64,000 nucleotides of DNA from Acanthosepion pharaonis (taxonomy: Eukaryota > Mollusca > Cephalopoda > Sepiida > Sepiidae): contig CAHIKZ030005580.1 in assembly GCA_903632075.3 (NCBI GenBank), positions 716,001-780,000 on the forward strand, given 5' to 3'. The notes under the pieces were generated by a model. The model was not told where the DNA came from, made no database searches, and saw nothing but the letters and a program-made list of their open reading frames with translations. A program made the translations under genes and the position numbers. Numbering within the stretch: position 1 is the first letter of the stretch; the number at the start of each line of letters is the position of its first letter. This document shows positions 10,536 through 21,005 of the stretch, piece by piece.

Positions 10536-10639
10536 AAGACTTAAGTTGTTAAATCCGAAAGAAAAAGAAAAAAAATCATTAGACGCTTAAACTTAATTCA
10601 CATTTAAAATCGCTCCAAGTTCTTCGAAGATCCTTTACA

Positions 10640-11050
10640 TATAATTTATTTTATTGTGTTATTCACTGATTATTTTATTCCTCTTATTATTAATAATAAA
10701 ATATCAGATGATTCAGTTTTTTTTAATCATTTCACGGAAAGCAAGGCAATAAAGCCACTAAGCCGAAGGGATATGAGTGCTGGAGAATATGAGAAAAAAA
10801 AACTATTATGGAGACAGAACATCAAAAGAAGAAGAATTAAGAAGATAACGATTGACATAGCATTTAAATCTTTGAAGATCAAAGTTGACTGGGAAGCAAA
10901 ATTCTGAAAGAGAAATCCACAAGCGAGAAGTGCAAGAAAAGAAACTGTTAGCATAGAACGTACGTTTGAATCTTGCCATTTTAATTCTAAAATGATGAGA
11001 CTTTGCCGTTAATCTAGTACTGCGTTTAAATACATAAAGTCTAGGTGCCA
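10640..11050 (-). pseudogene. LINE-A C-terminus and 3' tail, copy 1
   Basis: The minus-strand frame (11051 to 10806) reads FKRSTRLTAKSHHFRIKMA, then KRTFYANSFFSCTSRLWISL and CFPVNFDLQRFKCYVNRYLL. This is the C-terminal tail of a CR1/jockey-like LINE protein. Downstream lies the LINE-A tail (reverse of AATCATTTCACGGAAAGCAAGGC at 10726-10748). Eight LINE-A tails occur in this window, all 5' truncated. Confidence 0.75.
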
Positions 11051-11087
11051 TAAGGAAAACTTCATAAGAGCAATTACCATGAAATTA

Positions 11088-11090
<3 letters not shown>

Positions 11091-11128
<38 letters not shown>

Positions 11129-11182
11129 GTGTGTGTATGTGTGTGTGTGTTTTCTTATATATATATATATATATATATTTCT
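11091..11182. repeat. (TA)n-(TG)n-(TA)n compound microsatellite
   Basis: TA block 11091-11126, TG-rich block 11127-11150, TA block 11157-11178. Confidence 0.95.
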
Positions 11183-11668
11183 GTCGATCAATATTATATA
11201 TTATATCAACATTGTCAAAAATCGGAGTTCACCTTGCAATGCCTTAAGCTATCAAGTTTTTCGTGAAAGTTTTAATGAAAATAGAAATTAATGAGGATCT
11301 TATAAATGGTAGAATTCTTTAATTTTCTCATTATTTGTTTCTTCCACTTTAAAGCAGTTAAGACTTTAATTAATTTTAATTAGCTGCAATTCATTTGATC
11401 TGATTTTATTTTAATATTCCATAGATTTCAACGACTCGGTTGAACTTCAAAGTGGTTTTAGTAATTTAGTAATTCCTGCTTAGCTTGGAAAGTGCCTATA
11501 GCCTTTTTTCGGCAACCTTCTTAGGGATGAATTTCAACAAAAGCGCCCAGGTTAATAGCAGTAGATATGTCCGCCCATAGTCCCGCTTGTATACCTTCCA
11601 TGTTTAATGAACAGAAGCTGTTTCCTGTTTACGATGTGATTTAACGATTCCATTTTTTTTCTATCGCT
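11183..11668. other. unassigned
   Basis: No recognised element. Confidence 0.4.
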
Positions 11669-11902
11669 TTAATGATTTGTCTGAAGTTTTTCGTGAGCTG
11701 ATTCATTTTGAGCCGTGAGAGTTGACAGGTGTCTTCTTGCGTCATCCCAACTAGTAGTAAGGAGCCTGAACTCTTTGATAGCATTTGAGAGAACAGATGC
11801 ATAATATCGAGACATTTGCATTGCCATATTGCGTTTGGGCTTGTGTCCGTGCATTAGGCACGTGCCGTCAGTAATTACGCAAGGCTGGCAGATTGTGACC
11901 AT
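11669..11902 (-). other. unassigned 77-residue ORF
   Basis: Minus-strand ORF starting MVTICQPCVITDGTCLMHGH and ending in a charged, helix-prone stretch (WDDARRHLSTLTAQNESAHE). Composition is more protein-like than neighbouring ORFs and no microsatellite explains it. I recognise no family. It could be a retroelement fragment or a decayed exon; no splice context is obvious. Confidence 0.25.
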
Positions 11903-13985
11903 TATGTATGTAATCTACTGATATAATGGAATATGCATACACCTGAGTTCTCCCTCACTGGAATATGATTGGCTGGTGTCCGTCATAAATACAGACGGAC
12001 GTGTGGGTACGACAGATATTAAGTTTATGACGACGCCCATTGGACTACGCCATTGGCTATCCTATTGGTCTACACATATTACCTGCGACTACGACGAGTA
12101 CCGGTCGATTACTGCTACCGTGTATTACTTGGTTACAGTAACCAAAACCCACTTAACTACTTCGATCAAATATATCCCATTCCGGGACAAATCATCTACA
12201 TAAGAAAAATAAAAATATTTTGTGTTTTATACATAATAAACAGACTCGCCTTCATAATTTTGTTGGATTAGGTTCACATTGTTACACAGAAGGAAAATGT
12301 AGCTGCTGATATATTTTACTTAGGGTAGTCACTGTCTAACTTTACCTAGACAAAACCTCCCCCCTGTTCGTATAATTCCCGTTAGCAACCCTGAGGCCAC
12401 ATTATGCTTTAGTTTTAGCCTCCTTCTGGCCAGTTAGAATTGTCACAGACGAAGGATAGTGATGATTATTTTGACCTTTTTTCTCCTTTAGACAAATTAT
12501 CTTGACAAATACAGTGAAAAGCAATACTAGCAAACCAATCAAATATCCTCTATTCCCATGAGCTTTCTTTCTACAATAGTCGTGGTTTTCGCATAAATTT
12601 ATGTAGTGTAGAATTTTTTCTCTTGAAAATTTCTAAGCGTTTTGTTAAACTAATTTAAACTCTTTTAACGCTACCAATAAATTCTTTGTTCTAGACTTTC
12701 TCTTTGTTGAAAATGTTCTAGGCTATTTGTGCATGGACTTGGAGTTTAGATCCGGGAAAATCTTCCAATGAAAAAGAAATCTCTTTAGTTCACTAACGAT
12801 TCTTTCATGCACTTTTGACTTTCTTTATTACACTCTGTTAGTTACCTCTTTTTATTTTTCGTTCCTCTTCTTCTCAGGACTGTTACATATTAGACCAATT
12901 ATCTGACAGTATGAAAATGATTCGGTCTTTCTACTTTCATTTTAATTCTCATTAAGTATTTTTTCCAATGTTATTGCTGCATCAAGTCGGTATTAAGACT
13001 TTCATTTTTCCGTTGCTCCGTCTGTCAGTCCAATAGTAAATCTCTCTGCTCGTTTCTCTAATAATTCTGATCACCATGCTTCTTTACTTGATGTATTCCT
13101 TACTTGCTCTCTTGGCTTTTGTCGAGCAAAAGAAGTGATTCCTGTGGGTTATAGAAGCTGAACAGGCAAGAGAGCACAAAGGATAAGACTGCAGTTTCAC
13201 TATTATTTTCGTGTTTACCTTTGTCCAATTTATCAGTATTAATTGACAATTTTTCATGTAGTAAAAAAACGAAGACGGAAGTTTATTCGAGTCTAAAATT
13301 AATAATAATGGTGGGAAAAAGCTTCATCTAGCAATAAAGATATGAAAATAAATACCACTCTAAAATTAAAAATAATTAATGCTTTCCTATATAAAATGAT
13401 GAAAGCAAAGGAAATTTAATCCGAATTCTTAATTCTTGGTAAAGAATATTGATTTAATTTTGTTCCAGGTCATTCTTTTACTAATTATTAACATCTATAT
13501 CTGTAGAATATACTCTAATTATCGTCTGTACACTGAACTTTGGTGGTAAAATTAAGCAATTTGATTTGTAGGTAGATGACTAATTATTTTTGCTTGCCAT
13601 TGTAGAAGAAATCGGTTACAGCCGTTTGAATCGAGAGTTTGCTTCACTACAGGTTTAGCCATCAAATAAGGCTGATAGACCAAAAATTCAAATGGTTCAT
13701 TCTGATTATTTTATTCTAGCCGATTGCTTTCAGTGAATTCATTAGCAAATCAGAGTGTATGCAAATGATATCTTTTTTAGCAAACAGATTCACTTCTCCA
13801 GATTTCAGCGCCCTCTACCGTCCAATCTTATTAATAGGCAATTTAGCCAATCGGATCTTTTTATTTACATTGTTCGGACCAGACTACGCCATTCATTACT
13901 TATTTTAAAAATGATGACAAACGAGTAAGATAAGCTGCGTCCTGTCTTCTAACGGTTTTTTTTCAAGTGTCTCTGTTGGGAATAA
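11903..13985. other. 2 kb without recognisable elements
   Basis: The longest stretch in the window with no repeat family I can tie to another copy here. AT-rich. The short ORFs (11976-12271) overlap in several frames and show no motif. It could be unique intergenic or intronic DNA. Confidence 0.4.
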
Positions 13986-13989
13986 TAAA

Positions 13990-14490
13990 TCTGTTAATTT
14001 TGCATCTTCTTTGTATTAGCGGCGTCCCTTCAGGCCATGGGTGTTCATATCTCTCTACGACGTTCTCTCAGCAAAGGTTGTCTTCTACCAATCCCAGTTC
14101 TGCTAACCATTTAATCAAGTTGTTTAGGTAGGCTATCTACTGTTAACCTCCGTCCCTCTTGAGATCAACCCGTCCTGTGAGTATCAAATTTTGCAATCCC
14201 TCTTTCCTCATTATGTGTCCTATTTCACCTGTTAAGTATGCGTCCATTTTTGTTTCCAATTATTCAAAAATTTGTTTTGCTTGCATCATCAGTCCATGGT
14301 ATTCGCAGTACACTACTGCAGATCATATTTATTGCTTCAAGTCTCTTCTCCATCTGTGATGAGACTGACAAGCATTCTCTGCGATATAAGAGGACCATGA
14401 TTACATAATGGTTCAGTACTCTTTTATTTGCTTCTAACGACATTTTTTCTGTTTCGTAATATTTTGCTTGTCTTTTGGAAGATATCATTC
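13990..14490 (-). pseudogene. RTE-like LINE 3' end, copy 1
   Basis: On the minus strand, SSQMEKRLEAINMICSSVLR is followed by IPWTDDASKT and then, after a break, IGHIMRKEGLQNLILTGRVD and KRDGG, with WTRTGIGRRQ-like remnants near 14080. This is the known C-terminal signature of the widespread endonuclease-reverse transcriptase LINEs (WTIS-xMxKRLEAxExWxxRRxLRIPWTxxxxN, then GHIMRKEGLExLxLTGKxEGKR-GRGRQ). Frameshifted; only the last part of the ORF remains. Relatives at 22.2 and 57.4 kb are on the plus strand. Confidence 0.75.
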
Positions 14491-14589
14491 GCTATACTAA
14501 TTCGCCTTCGGATTTCAGTCCCACCTTTCACGTGTCTTCAATTTACACCTTACGCTGCAATCAAAATAGTTATATTCTTTTTGGGCTTA

Positions 14590-14900
14590 GTTACTCAGCC
14601 GGTTATGTGCCATGCTTGGTAGACGCTAAGGCGCTCATGTATCTTTCGATACATGACAGACGATGCAGATTTTTTCCCGCAGTAGGTTGCCATTACTTTC
14701 TGCGGTAGAGTAGATGCCATCCAAGGCTATAGAACCCGGTATGTTCTGCTATTTATCCATAGATGAGGAAGAAGAGGATTCATACCTTTCCCAAGGGTAT
14801 TAGCACCTAAGTGAATGTAACGGATTCGACTGGTATTCGAACCCGGCTCTCCGAATCCTCAATCCGAGCCGCTATCCATTATGTCACAGTACCTTCGATA
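14590..14900 (-). repeat. SINE-B, most complete copy
   Basis: Minus strand: the tRNA-like head has an A box (reverse of CCGCTATCCATTATGTCAC, 14869-14887) and B box (reverse of TATTCGAACC, 14833-14842). The body follows with CCTTTCCCAAGGGTATTAG (14783-14801 on plus), a GAACCCGGTATGTTCTGC block (14731-14748) and the hairpin CATGTATC-TTTC-GATACATG (14637-14656). The tRNA-like head, with GGATAGCGGC after the A box, resembles an arginine-type tRNA, but no anticodon can be assigned. About 300 bp. Copies at 0.4, 16.4-16.9, 31.4, 47.7 and 58.0 kb. Confidence 0.8.
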
Positions 14901-14989
14901 ATGTATCTACTTCAATGTATAATTTTTATTTTAAGTCGTCTTCAATCTGTAAAACGTTATTTTTTGTCAATGTCATCTTCCTTCAGGAT

Positions 14990-15420
14990 TATTCAGGAAA
15001 ATAAATAGGCGAGTGTTCGAGGGAAAGAGAGGAATGACGCGTAGATTAAAGAAAGGAGAGACATAACGGAAGGAAAAGTAAGTACAAAAGTAACAAAGAA
15101 GAAGAAAATGAAAAAAGAATATACAATGGGACGAAGAGAGATAACAGAAAAAAAAGAGAAAATGGGATTTGTGAGAGCGAAGAAGAAAACGAAAAGGAAT
15201 TGAAAAATAAGACGAATGAAGATAGAAAAGAGGGCCAGAGAGGAAATAAAGTGAAAGTGAAAAGTAAAAAGTAAAAAGTAAAGAATTGCAAAAAAAAAAA
15301 AAAAAAAAATTTGGTAAGAAGGAACAAAAATAGCAGAAAAGAGAAAAAACAGGAGTTTTGGGAAATACAAAGAGAAAAAAAGAAAGGAAAACGTGGTGGA
15401 GAAATCAGAAAGGTCGGTAA
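14990..15420. repeat. purine-rich (GAAA/GAGA) low-complexity tract
   Basis: Nearly pure A/G on the plus strand, with an A-run at 15291-15309. The antisense F/L/S-rich ORFs of 93-125 residues here are artefacts of composition. Confidence 0.85.
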
Positions 15421-15463
15421 TAGCAGATTAAAAAAAATTCCGACTACTAATTTTCTTCATATA

Positions 15464-15796
15464 TACACTGCGTATCAAATTATTATCGAGATAACTTTTT
15501 TCTAATATTTCAAAAACCGTCCAATCAATTCACACAAAATTTTCACACAATGTTGGCAACACTAACCTGCGCAATCACTGAGATTTTCGTACTGATCTGC
15601 ACAATGTAAACAAACTGGCGCCATATTTGTTATCAGCACAGTGATTTGTGCGTGCCAAATTATTAGAAAAGTGTAAGAATTTAGTGAAAAGATGGGCCGT
15701 AAAAGCAGTTTAATTACCTTCTCTATGATTTGAGACTTCCGATTCTCACTTCTCCTTGACTTATACTCCACTTTTACCTGGTATTTAACCCCCCCC

Positions 15797-15856
<60 letters not shown>

Positions 15857-16086
15857 CTTTACATTTCTTGAGGAATATAAGATCGCAAGATACCTTTGCG
15901 GTTTCTGTAACAAACCAGTTTTTTTTTTAAGTGAGTAGACTGTTAGCCTATTGCACAACCTCAACTTTCTGCGATTGCGCAGGTCCGTGTTGCCAACATT
16001 GTGTGAAAATTTTGTGTGAATTGATTGGACGGTTTTTGAAATATTAGAAAAAAGTTATCTCGATAATAATTTGGCACGCAGTGTAT
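15464..16086. mobile_element. Tc1-like element with ~115-bp TIRs and foreign interior
   Basis: Terminal inverted repeats 15466-15580 and 15969-16083 share TTATTATCGAGATAAC, CCGTCCAATCAATTCACAC and CACAATGTTGGCAACAC. The outer ends CACTGCGTATC and (minus) CACTGCGTGCC sit next to TA on both sides. That end sequence type and the start of a coding region, MGRKSSLI (15692-15715), fit a Tc1-like transposon. The frame stops being transposase after these eight codons. The remaining interior (15710-15966) is a copy of sequence also present outside at 16111-16350. Confidence 0.7.
15710..15966. repeat. duplicated segment X, copy inside the Tc1-like element
   Basis: Runs from ACCTTCTCTATGATTTGAG through TATACTCCACTTTTACCTGG, a C-run, a (TA)n block (15800-15846), GAGGAATATAAGATCGCAAG, to ATTGCACAACCTCAAC. 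It matches 16111-16350 closely apart from the microsatellite. Confidence 0.85.
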
Positions 16087-16110
16087 TTATTTTCTTTATT
16101 ATCTGAGAAT

Positions 16111-16192
16111 TACCTTCTCTATGATTGAGACTTCAGATTCTCACTTCTCCTTGACTTATACTCCACTTTTACCTGGTATTTAACCCATGTAT

Positions 16193-16239
<47 letters not shown>

Positions 16240-16350
16240 TTTAAATTCCTTGAGGAATATAAGATCGCAAGATACCTTTGCGATTTCTGTAACAAACCAG
16301 TTTTTTTTCTTTTTTTAAGTGAGTAGGCTGTTAGTCTATTGCACAACCTC
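16111..16350. repeat. duplicated segment X, copy outside
   Basis: Second copy, with (CA)n(TA)n in place of the C-run and (TA)n. It continues into SINE-B sequence (16351 onwards), whereas the inner copy ends at the TIR. Confidence 0.85.
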
Positions 16351-16865
16351 AACCTGGAGGATCAGGTTTCGAATTTAGAGTTGTCCTTCTTCAAGACGAG
16401 TTGCCACCCAAAGCTATAGAACCCACTCAGTCCTGTTATTTACCCATTCTCAAAATAAATAGCAGAACAACCTGACTAAATGTGACAGCAATATTCTAAT
16501 CATGGGCGAAGGGTAGACATATTAATATGTAATGGAATATGTATATATAGTTTGATCTGCTATTTATCCATAGCTGGAGGGAAAAAAGAGGATTCATAGC
16601 TTCCCCAAGTATATTAGCATGTAAGTAAATGCAATGGATTCGATTGAATTCGAACTCGGCTCTCCGATTCCTCAATCCGATCCACTAATCATTACTACAC
16701 CGTGCCACCTTCATTTAACCCATAACTTAGCGGAGAATATATTGTTTCATGCCTTCCTCAGAGGTATTAGTGCGAAAGTGAACGCAGCAGAACATATCAT
16801 GATTTGAACTCGAATCGTTTTCACTTTCCGTATCGTTATCCGTTAAACTATCATCACATCATAAA
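16351..16865 (-). repeat. SINE-B cluster (three partial copies)
   Basis: 16351-16450 holds the 3' part of the body (GACGAGTTGCCACCCAAAGC, then CTATAGAACCCACTCAG). 16545-16710 is a copy with body and tRNA-like head (GAATTCGAACTCGG, 16647-16660). 16715-16865 is a further decayed head with GATTTGAACTCGAATCG. All are on the minus strand. The clustering suggests repeated targeting or duplication. Confidence 0.6.
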
Positions 16866-17030
16866 GTAAGCTATTATCACAACACAACGTCAACTATCAT
16901 CACATCATACAGTAAACTACAATCACATAAAGTAAACTATTATCACATCATAAAGTAAACTATTATCACATCATAAAGTAAGCTATTATCACTAGACAAA
17001 GTAAACTATTATCACATTCCTGTTAAACGT
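16866..17030. repeat. minisatellite, ~23-27 bp unit
   Basis: Six or more imperfect units of the form CATCATAAAGTAAACTATTA plus TCA. The array is an expansion of the end of the preceding SINE-B (CTATCATCACATCATAAAG). Confidence 0.85.
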
Positions 17031-17525
17031 TACTGCATTTAATTAGAAATAAAGATACAATTCTCTACAATTAGTAGCTGTTAAATTCGTAAAGATTTCT
17101 CACTTCCGTAAAATTATTTAATCAATCATACTTTTCTATAAGTACACTTGCTTTGGGCGTTTTCCTTATACAGAAACTGTACTCTGTGATCCATCCATAA
17201 TTAATAGTCAGAAAATCTGACAGTTATGGGAGAAAAGCAACGGCCAACGCCTCGTTCATTCGAGGCTTTCAATAAAATTCTCCGAAAACATCGCTGATTT
17301 TTATTTCTTCTTCTGTTTCTTTATTTGTTTTCCAATAACAAGTGCCTATTCATGCGCGCCAATATCTCCCCTTGTTACTTTTATTAGCGTCTGTTGTTCC
17401 GCGTGTGCAGATGCCCTGTTGAAGGTGTAACTTGGGATCTTGAATAAGAGTTGCAATATTGCTGGAAGGTAATTCAAATGCTGTACAAAAAAAAGGCTAA
17501 TAAGCATCTCACATTATTTTACTAA
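17031..17525. other. unassigned
   Basis: No recognised element. Confidence 0.4.
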
Positions 17526-18300
17526 CGGTTCTTAATACAAGGCCCGAGAGTCACTCAAGCTAGGGGTTTACTGAATAAGGTTGATATATGAACGTAAGCG
17601 GAAGAGTAAAGTGCAGTTTATGAAGATATATAGGAAAGGTTATGATTAGCACTATACGTGAAGAGGGTTCTAATATAACATTCATTTGGGAGTTTTTTTT
17701 CCCCACAAAGCAGAGATTTCTGAATGGAACTTCCTCCTTACTCATGGAATACGGAAATAATAGGGATGATTTATTCCAGTGTACGTGGCGGTTATTCTGT
17801 GAATGTAAGAACTGGAGGAACCAAGGAATGTTGCTTAGAATGCCATAGAAAGAAATGCAATAGAGGAGCGAAAGGTTTGCGATGTCTCATCCGTGAGAAA
17901 GGGTTTGTAGAGTGGAAAATAATTGATCACCCACAAGGCGCGTAGATACATTTAAACTGCTTGGAAGTGAAGACTTGACAGCGTCAGCGCTGATATAGCA
18001 GCCCAATTCCATTTCTGGTCTGATTTGGATGTTCTAAAGGTAAAGAATTATTTGAGGCTTAATATAATTACTGGATTGGTACAGTGAATTGACCATTTTC
18101 TCAGCATTAGCAATGTATCGTATATATGCGTTCCACTTGAGGTGTGAGGTAAACCTGAGCCCCACTAGGCGTTGACGGTAAAAACCCTTCCTGAGAGATC
18201 AAGTATTCATCATGACAGGCGAAAATTCGAGACTGCTAGATGATAACGGAAGGTTTTTGAGTGAATCTTTTTCAATTGTCGTTGCCTGTGTCACAGATTA
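17526..18300 (-). pseudogene. LINE-B copy 2 (RT thumb to C-terminus)
   Basis: Parallel to 30541-31280 throughout. Shared minus-strand readings include LFSTLQTLSHG (17930-17890; the other copy reads YFPPYNPFSHR) and NLSLLY (17882-17865). Farther upstream, the reverse complement of 18100-18170 matches the WNxxIRSIAKxAxKxLG block of the reverse transcriptase seen better at 31.1 kb. Many stops. Both copies share the same 5' extent of about 750 bp. Confidence 0.65.
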
Positions 18301-18540
18301 CCACTAAGATTAACAAATGTGACAAATCTAGCAATCCAGTCCCAATGTGAAATTTAAATGTAGAATTTTCCTGGGGTGGGGAGAGGTATCAAAAACCGCT
18401 GGTACGTTCCCCAGACTTCCCTGAGGCAAAAAGAGTACACGTTTGAATATCATATATTTTATATATCTGACCATGCGCTGTCCGCTTACAGCCTCAAATT
18501 TACCGCCCGATAAATAATCATCAGTCCCAACAGTAGCAAA

Positions 18541-19175
18541 GTTTACGCTTAGATTTCATGATTAAAGTTTTGTATACTTGAAATATAGCGACACTAGGTG
18601 ACAGGCAGTGACTGATTCACAAATCCTGAGTACGAGACTGGTAGCAGCAAATTGGCTGGAGCTATCTGGCCTCTATACTGTCATTTGTATCTTTAACAAG
18701 AACAATAGTATTAAGAGTTTCTCCTTAATAGCTAAAGAATAGTTTTAAGGAATGTAAACTGTAATATCCCAGGTTGATAGGATAAACAAAGAATCAAAAA
18801 TAAGAGCAATTGTATTTTAAATACAAACAATACTTATTTTTTGTATCATCTTACTTGATGCAAGTGGATGAAAAAGGATTAAAATCAATCTACATGCATG
18901 TGTTTAAACGGCAGCCATCTTGTTTCTCTCCCTGTCTGGAAGTATTCTGCTTGGAAGTAATTTTCTGTACTTAAAGTGAAGAATTCTCTTTCTTGGGTAG
19001 AATTATCTCGCCTAACATAAACAAAGCGACAAGTAGAGAGAGCAAATCTAGCATGTTTGGAGAAAATTAAATCATTGAAATTTATTGATGTCCAATATCT
19101 TGAAAAGTAGGACCAATTCAACAGAGTTAAGTACATTTTCGGATTCAGCGACTCTAATTTACCCTAAAAATATCC
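18541..19175. repeat. tandem duplication, copy 1 (empty PLE site)
   Basis: Begins GTTTACGCTTAGATTTCATG and runs through TGGCTGGAGCTATCTGGCCT, TATGATAGGATAAACAAAG-like blocks, CATGCATGTGTTTAAACGGC and TTATTGATGTCCAATATC. Copy 2 is at 19405-19888 and continues at 21080-21175 after the PLE. No coding potential. Confidence 0.85.
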
Positions 19176-19404
19176 TGCGCCTTTTTGAAAAAAAAAAAAA
19201 AAACTTGATTGATTTGTTTTTACCTGGGGTCCACAAGTGAACGGTTTCAGTACAATTCTTACAAAACTGTGTGAAGAGCAAATAACTTATTTTGATCCCC
19301 AATCTTCACACCAAAATAAGCTTGATATGCTATTCTGTTGAAATGTTCTTTTGTCATATATTCACCACATGTGTAGCAGAAAATGCCAGGTTCATTGTGG
19401 CAAT

Positions 19405-19888
19405 GTTTACACTTAAAATTTATGATTAAAGTTTGTATACTTGAAATATAGAGACACTAAGCCACTAGGAGTGACTAATACACAAATCCTGAGTGCCAGA
19501 CTGGTAGCAGCAGATTGGCTGGATCTATCTGGCCTCTATACTGTCATTTGTATCTTTAACAAGAACAATAGTATTAAGAGTTTCTCCTTATTAGCTAAAG
19601 AATTATAGTTTTAAGGAATGTAAACTGTTCTATCCCAGGTTGATAGGATAAACAAAGAATATAAAGAAAAAGAGCAAAGTGGATGAAAAACGATTGAAAT
19701 CAATCCACATGCATGTGTTTAAACGACAGCCATTTTGTTTCTCTCCCTGTCCGCAAGTATTCTGCCTAGAAATAATTTTCTGTACTCAAAATATCTTTGT
19801 TGGGTAGAGTTATTTCCCACTAAGATAAACAAAGCGACGAGTGGAGAACAATTCTAACAAGTTCAAAGAAAATTAAATCGTTTAAATG
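19405..19888. repeat. tandem duplication, copy 2 (left part)
   Basis: Offset from copy 1 by 864 bp, with scattered substitutions and a ~55-bp deletion near 19670. Interrupted at 19889 by PLE-1. Confidence 0.85.
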
Positions 19889-19934
19889 TACACTATTTAC
19901 ATTATTCGGGCTATTATCCTCATCTTTGTCGCCA

Positions 19935-19995
19935 CATTTATCACAACGTTTCGGCCGCTGTACGCCTTCTTCAGGTGGTTGGAATGTCGAACTGA
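19935..19995 (-). ncRNA. hammerhead-ribozyme-like motif, PLE-1 left arm
   Basis: Minus strand: CTGAAGA (19968-19974), short stem II with GGC/GCC pairing, GAAA (19949-19952), then the self-complementary ACGT (19946-19949) and TGTG. Same sequence as the right arm except for a shortened stem-II loop. Confidence 0.5.
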
Positions 19996-20025
19996 ACCCT
20001 TTATTTCGCTCACAGGGGTAGACTG

Positions 20026-20341
20026 TGTTGTTCATGATGACGGTCGTCTTTGAGTATAGAATCCAGAGGTTAGCAGTGAATATTTCGAAGACCGTAGGGA
20101 AGCGTTGTTCAGGTTAGCAGTGGATATCCCGGTAAAGTAGCAGAGCGTAGTTCTTCCTTCTGTTCCTCTTCGCCTGACAAGCTGGCTCTGGGCATTCGGA
20201 TAGAGTAAACAAAATGGCCGCCTTATATACACGACGGATTGAATATTCTACGTCTTCTGATTGGTTACCCTTCCATTGGTGGACTATAAAGTCATTTGGG
20301 TTGGCTCACTAGTAGATATATATACACAAAAAACTGCAACA
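20026..20341 (-). mobile_element. Copia-type solo LTR inside PLE-1
   Basis: 316 bp from TGTTG to CAACA, flanked by the 5-bp duplication GACTG (20021-20025 and 20342-20346). The inverted right arm of the same PLE (20910-20930) gives the empty site on the minus strand (GGTAGACTGTTCTAG), proving the insertion. The LTR shares ATAGAATCCAGAGGTTAGC and TATACACAAAAAACTG with the LTRs of the Copia element at 33-37 kb, but is longer (316 against about 170 bp): it has an extra middle part missing in those. Produced by LTR-LTR recombination. Confidence 0.88.
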
Positions 20342-20892
20342 GACTGTTCTAGTTCCAGGTGCCATGTTTGATGGAGGAGATTTTTGTAGCCTAGCATATG
20401 TGCTGATTCCTTAAGTTTACGAATTTTCCAATGGTGTTTCCTATCTATGATCTCAACATAATCCCACAGAGGGCGGTGATCTCCCTTCTCTCTCCATATG
20501 TGGTCAGCCACTCCTGATTTTTCTACTTCCCCTCGTGTTACAGCTTTCTGGTGTTCTTGAAGCCTTACCTTTATATTCCTTTTCGCAGCTGCATGGGATA
20601 GAGTACACACAGTTTTTAGTCATGTTCTCCTCTATGGGGGGGGTCTTACTCGGGAGAGATATCTGCGAAGTGTCGTCAAGCTTTTGAAGGTTGTCCTGAT
20701 GTTATATGGACCGCAGATCCTTTGTATTTTCTCTGATAACCACTTCACATAAGGCAGGCAGACTGTTTTCTGAGTGTTGTTGTCCTCCTCCTCTTGTACC
20801 CGCCTATCCCAGTTTTTGGGAGCTGCTGCCATGTACCCATGATAGTTGTTACGTTGTAGGGTACTACTTATACTGACCATCAAATATGGCAC
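20284..20892 (-). pseudogene. PLE-1 reverse transcriptase tail and GIY-YIG endonuclease
   Basis: Minus strand. The first part reads KTVCLPYVKWLSEKIQRIC, then YNIRTTFKSLTTLRRYLS, the region just after the PLE reverse transcriptase core (typical: PYVxGxSEKIxRxLxxxxIxTxFKPxxTLxxLL). After a G-run frameshift (20638-20644) come KNCVYSIPCSC (the VYxIPC start of the endonuclease with its CxC), then LQEHQKAVTRGEVEKSGVAD, HIWREKGDHRPLWDYVEIID and RKLKESAHM. This is the GIY-YIG domain with its conserved R/EH and E residues. The YIGET block is deleted, so it is not functional. The catalytic RT core is absent. Confidence 0.85.
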
Positions 20893-20939
20893 GTGGAACT
20901 AGAACAGTCTACCCCAGTGAGCGAAATAAAGGGTTCAGT

Positions 20940-21005
20940 TCGACATTCCAACCACCTGAAGAAGGCCGGAGCGTACAACGGCCGAAACGTTGTGATAAAT
21001 GTGGC
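20940..21005 (+). ncRNA. hammerhead-ribozyme-like motif, PLE-1 right arm (best copy)
   Basis: CTGAAGA (20956-20962) fits the CUGANGA core. GGCC (20964-20967) can pair with GGCC (20980-20983), leaving one unpaired A next to the core. GAAA lies at 20984-20987, and ACGT (20987-20990) forms a two-base-pair, loopless stem III. The bases before the core (CAC) and after the predicted cleavage site (GTG) pair, and after an internal loop CATT pairs with AATG, giving a stem I with internal loop. Hammerheads with minimal stem III are known from Penelope-like elements, where they are thought to act as dimers. The bulged A is a departure from the canonical fold. Confidence 0.55.

Noticed and set aside
11976..12271. 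Two overlapping ORFs of 72-75 residues
   Set aside because: Overlap in different frames with no motif. Length is within chance expectation.
14993..15370. 125-residue antisense ORF that looks like a membrane protein
   Set aside because: Composition-driven by a GAAA/GAGA tract. Hydrophobic F/L runs come from AAA/GAA codons read backwards, not from a real gene.
16866..17030. CRISPR-like array (regular repeats of about 25 bp)
   Set aside because: Units are directly adjacent and diverged without unique spacers. This is a minisatellite in a eukaryotic context.
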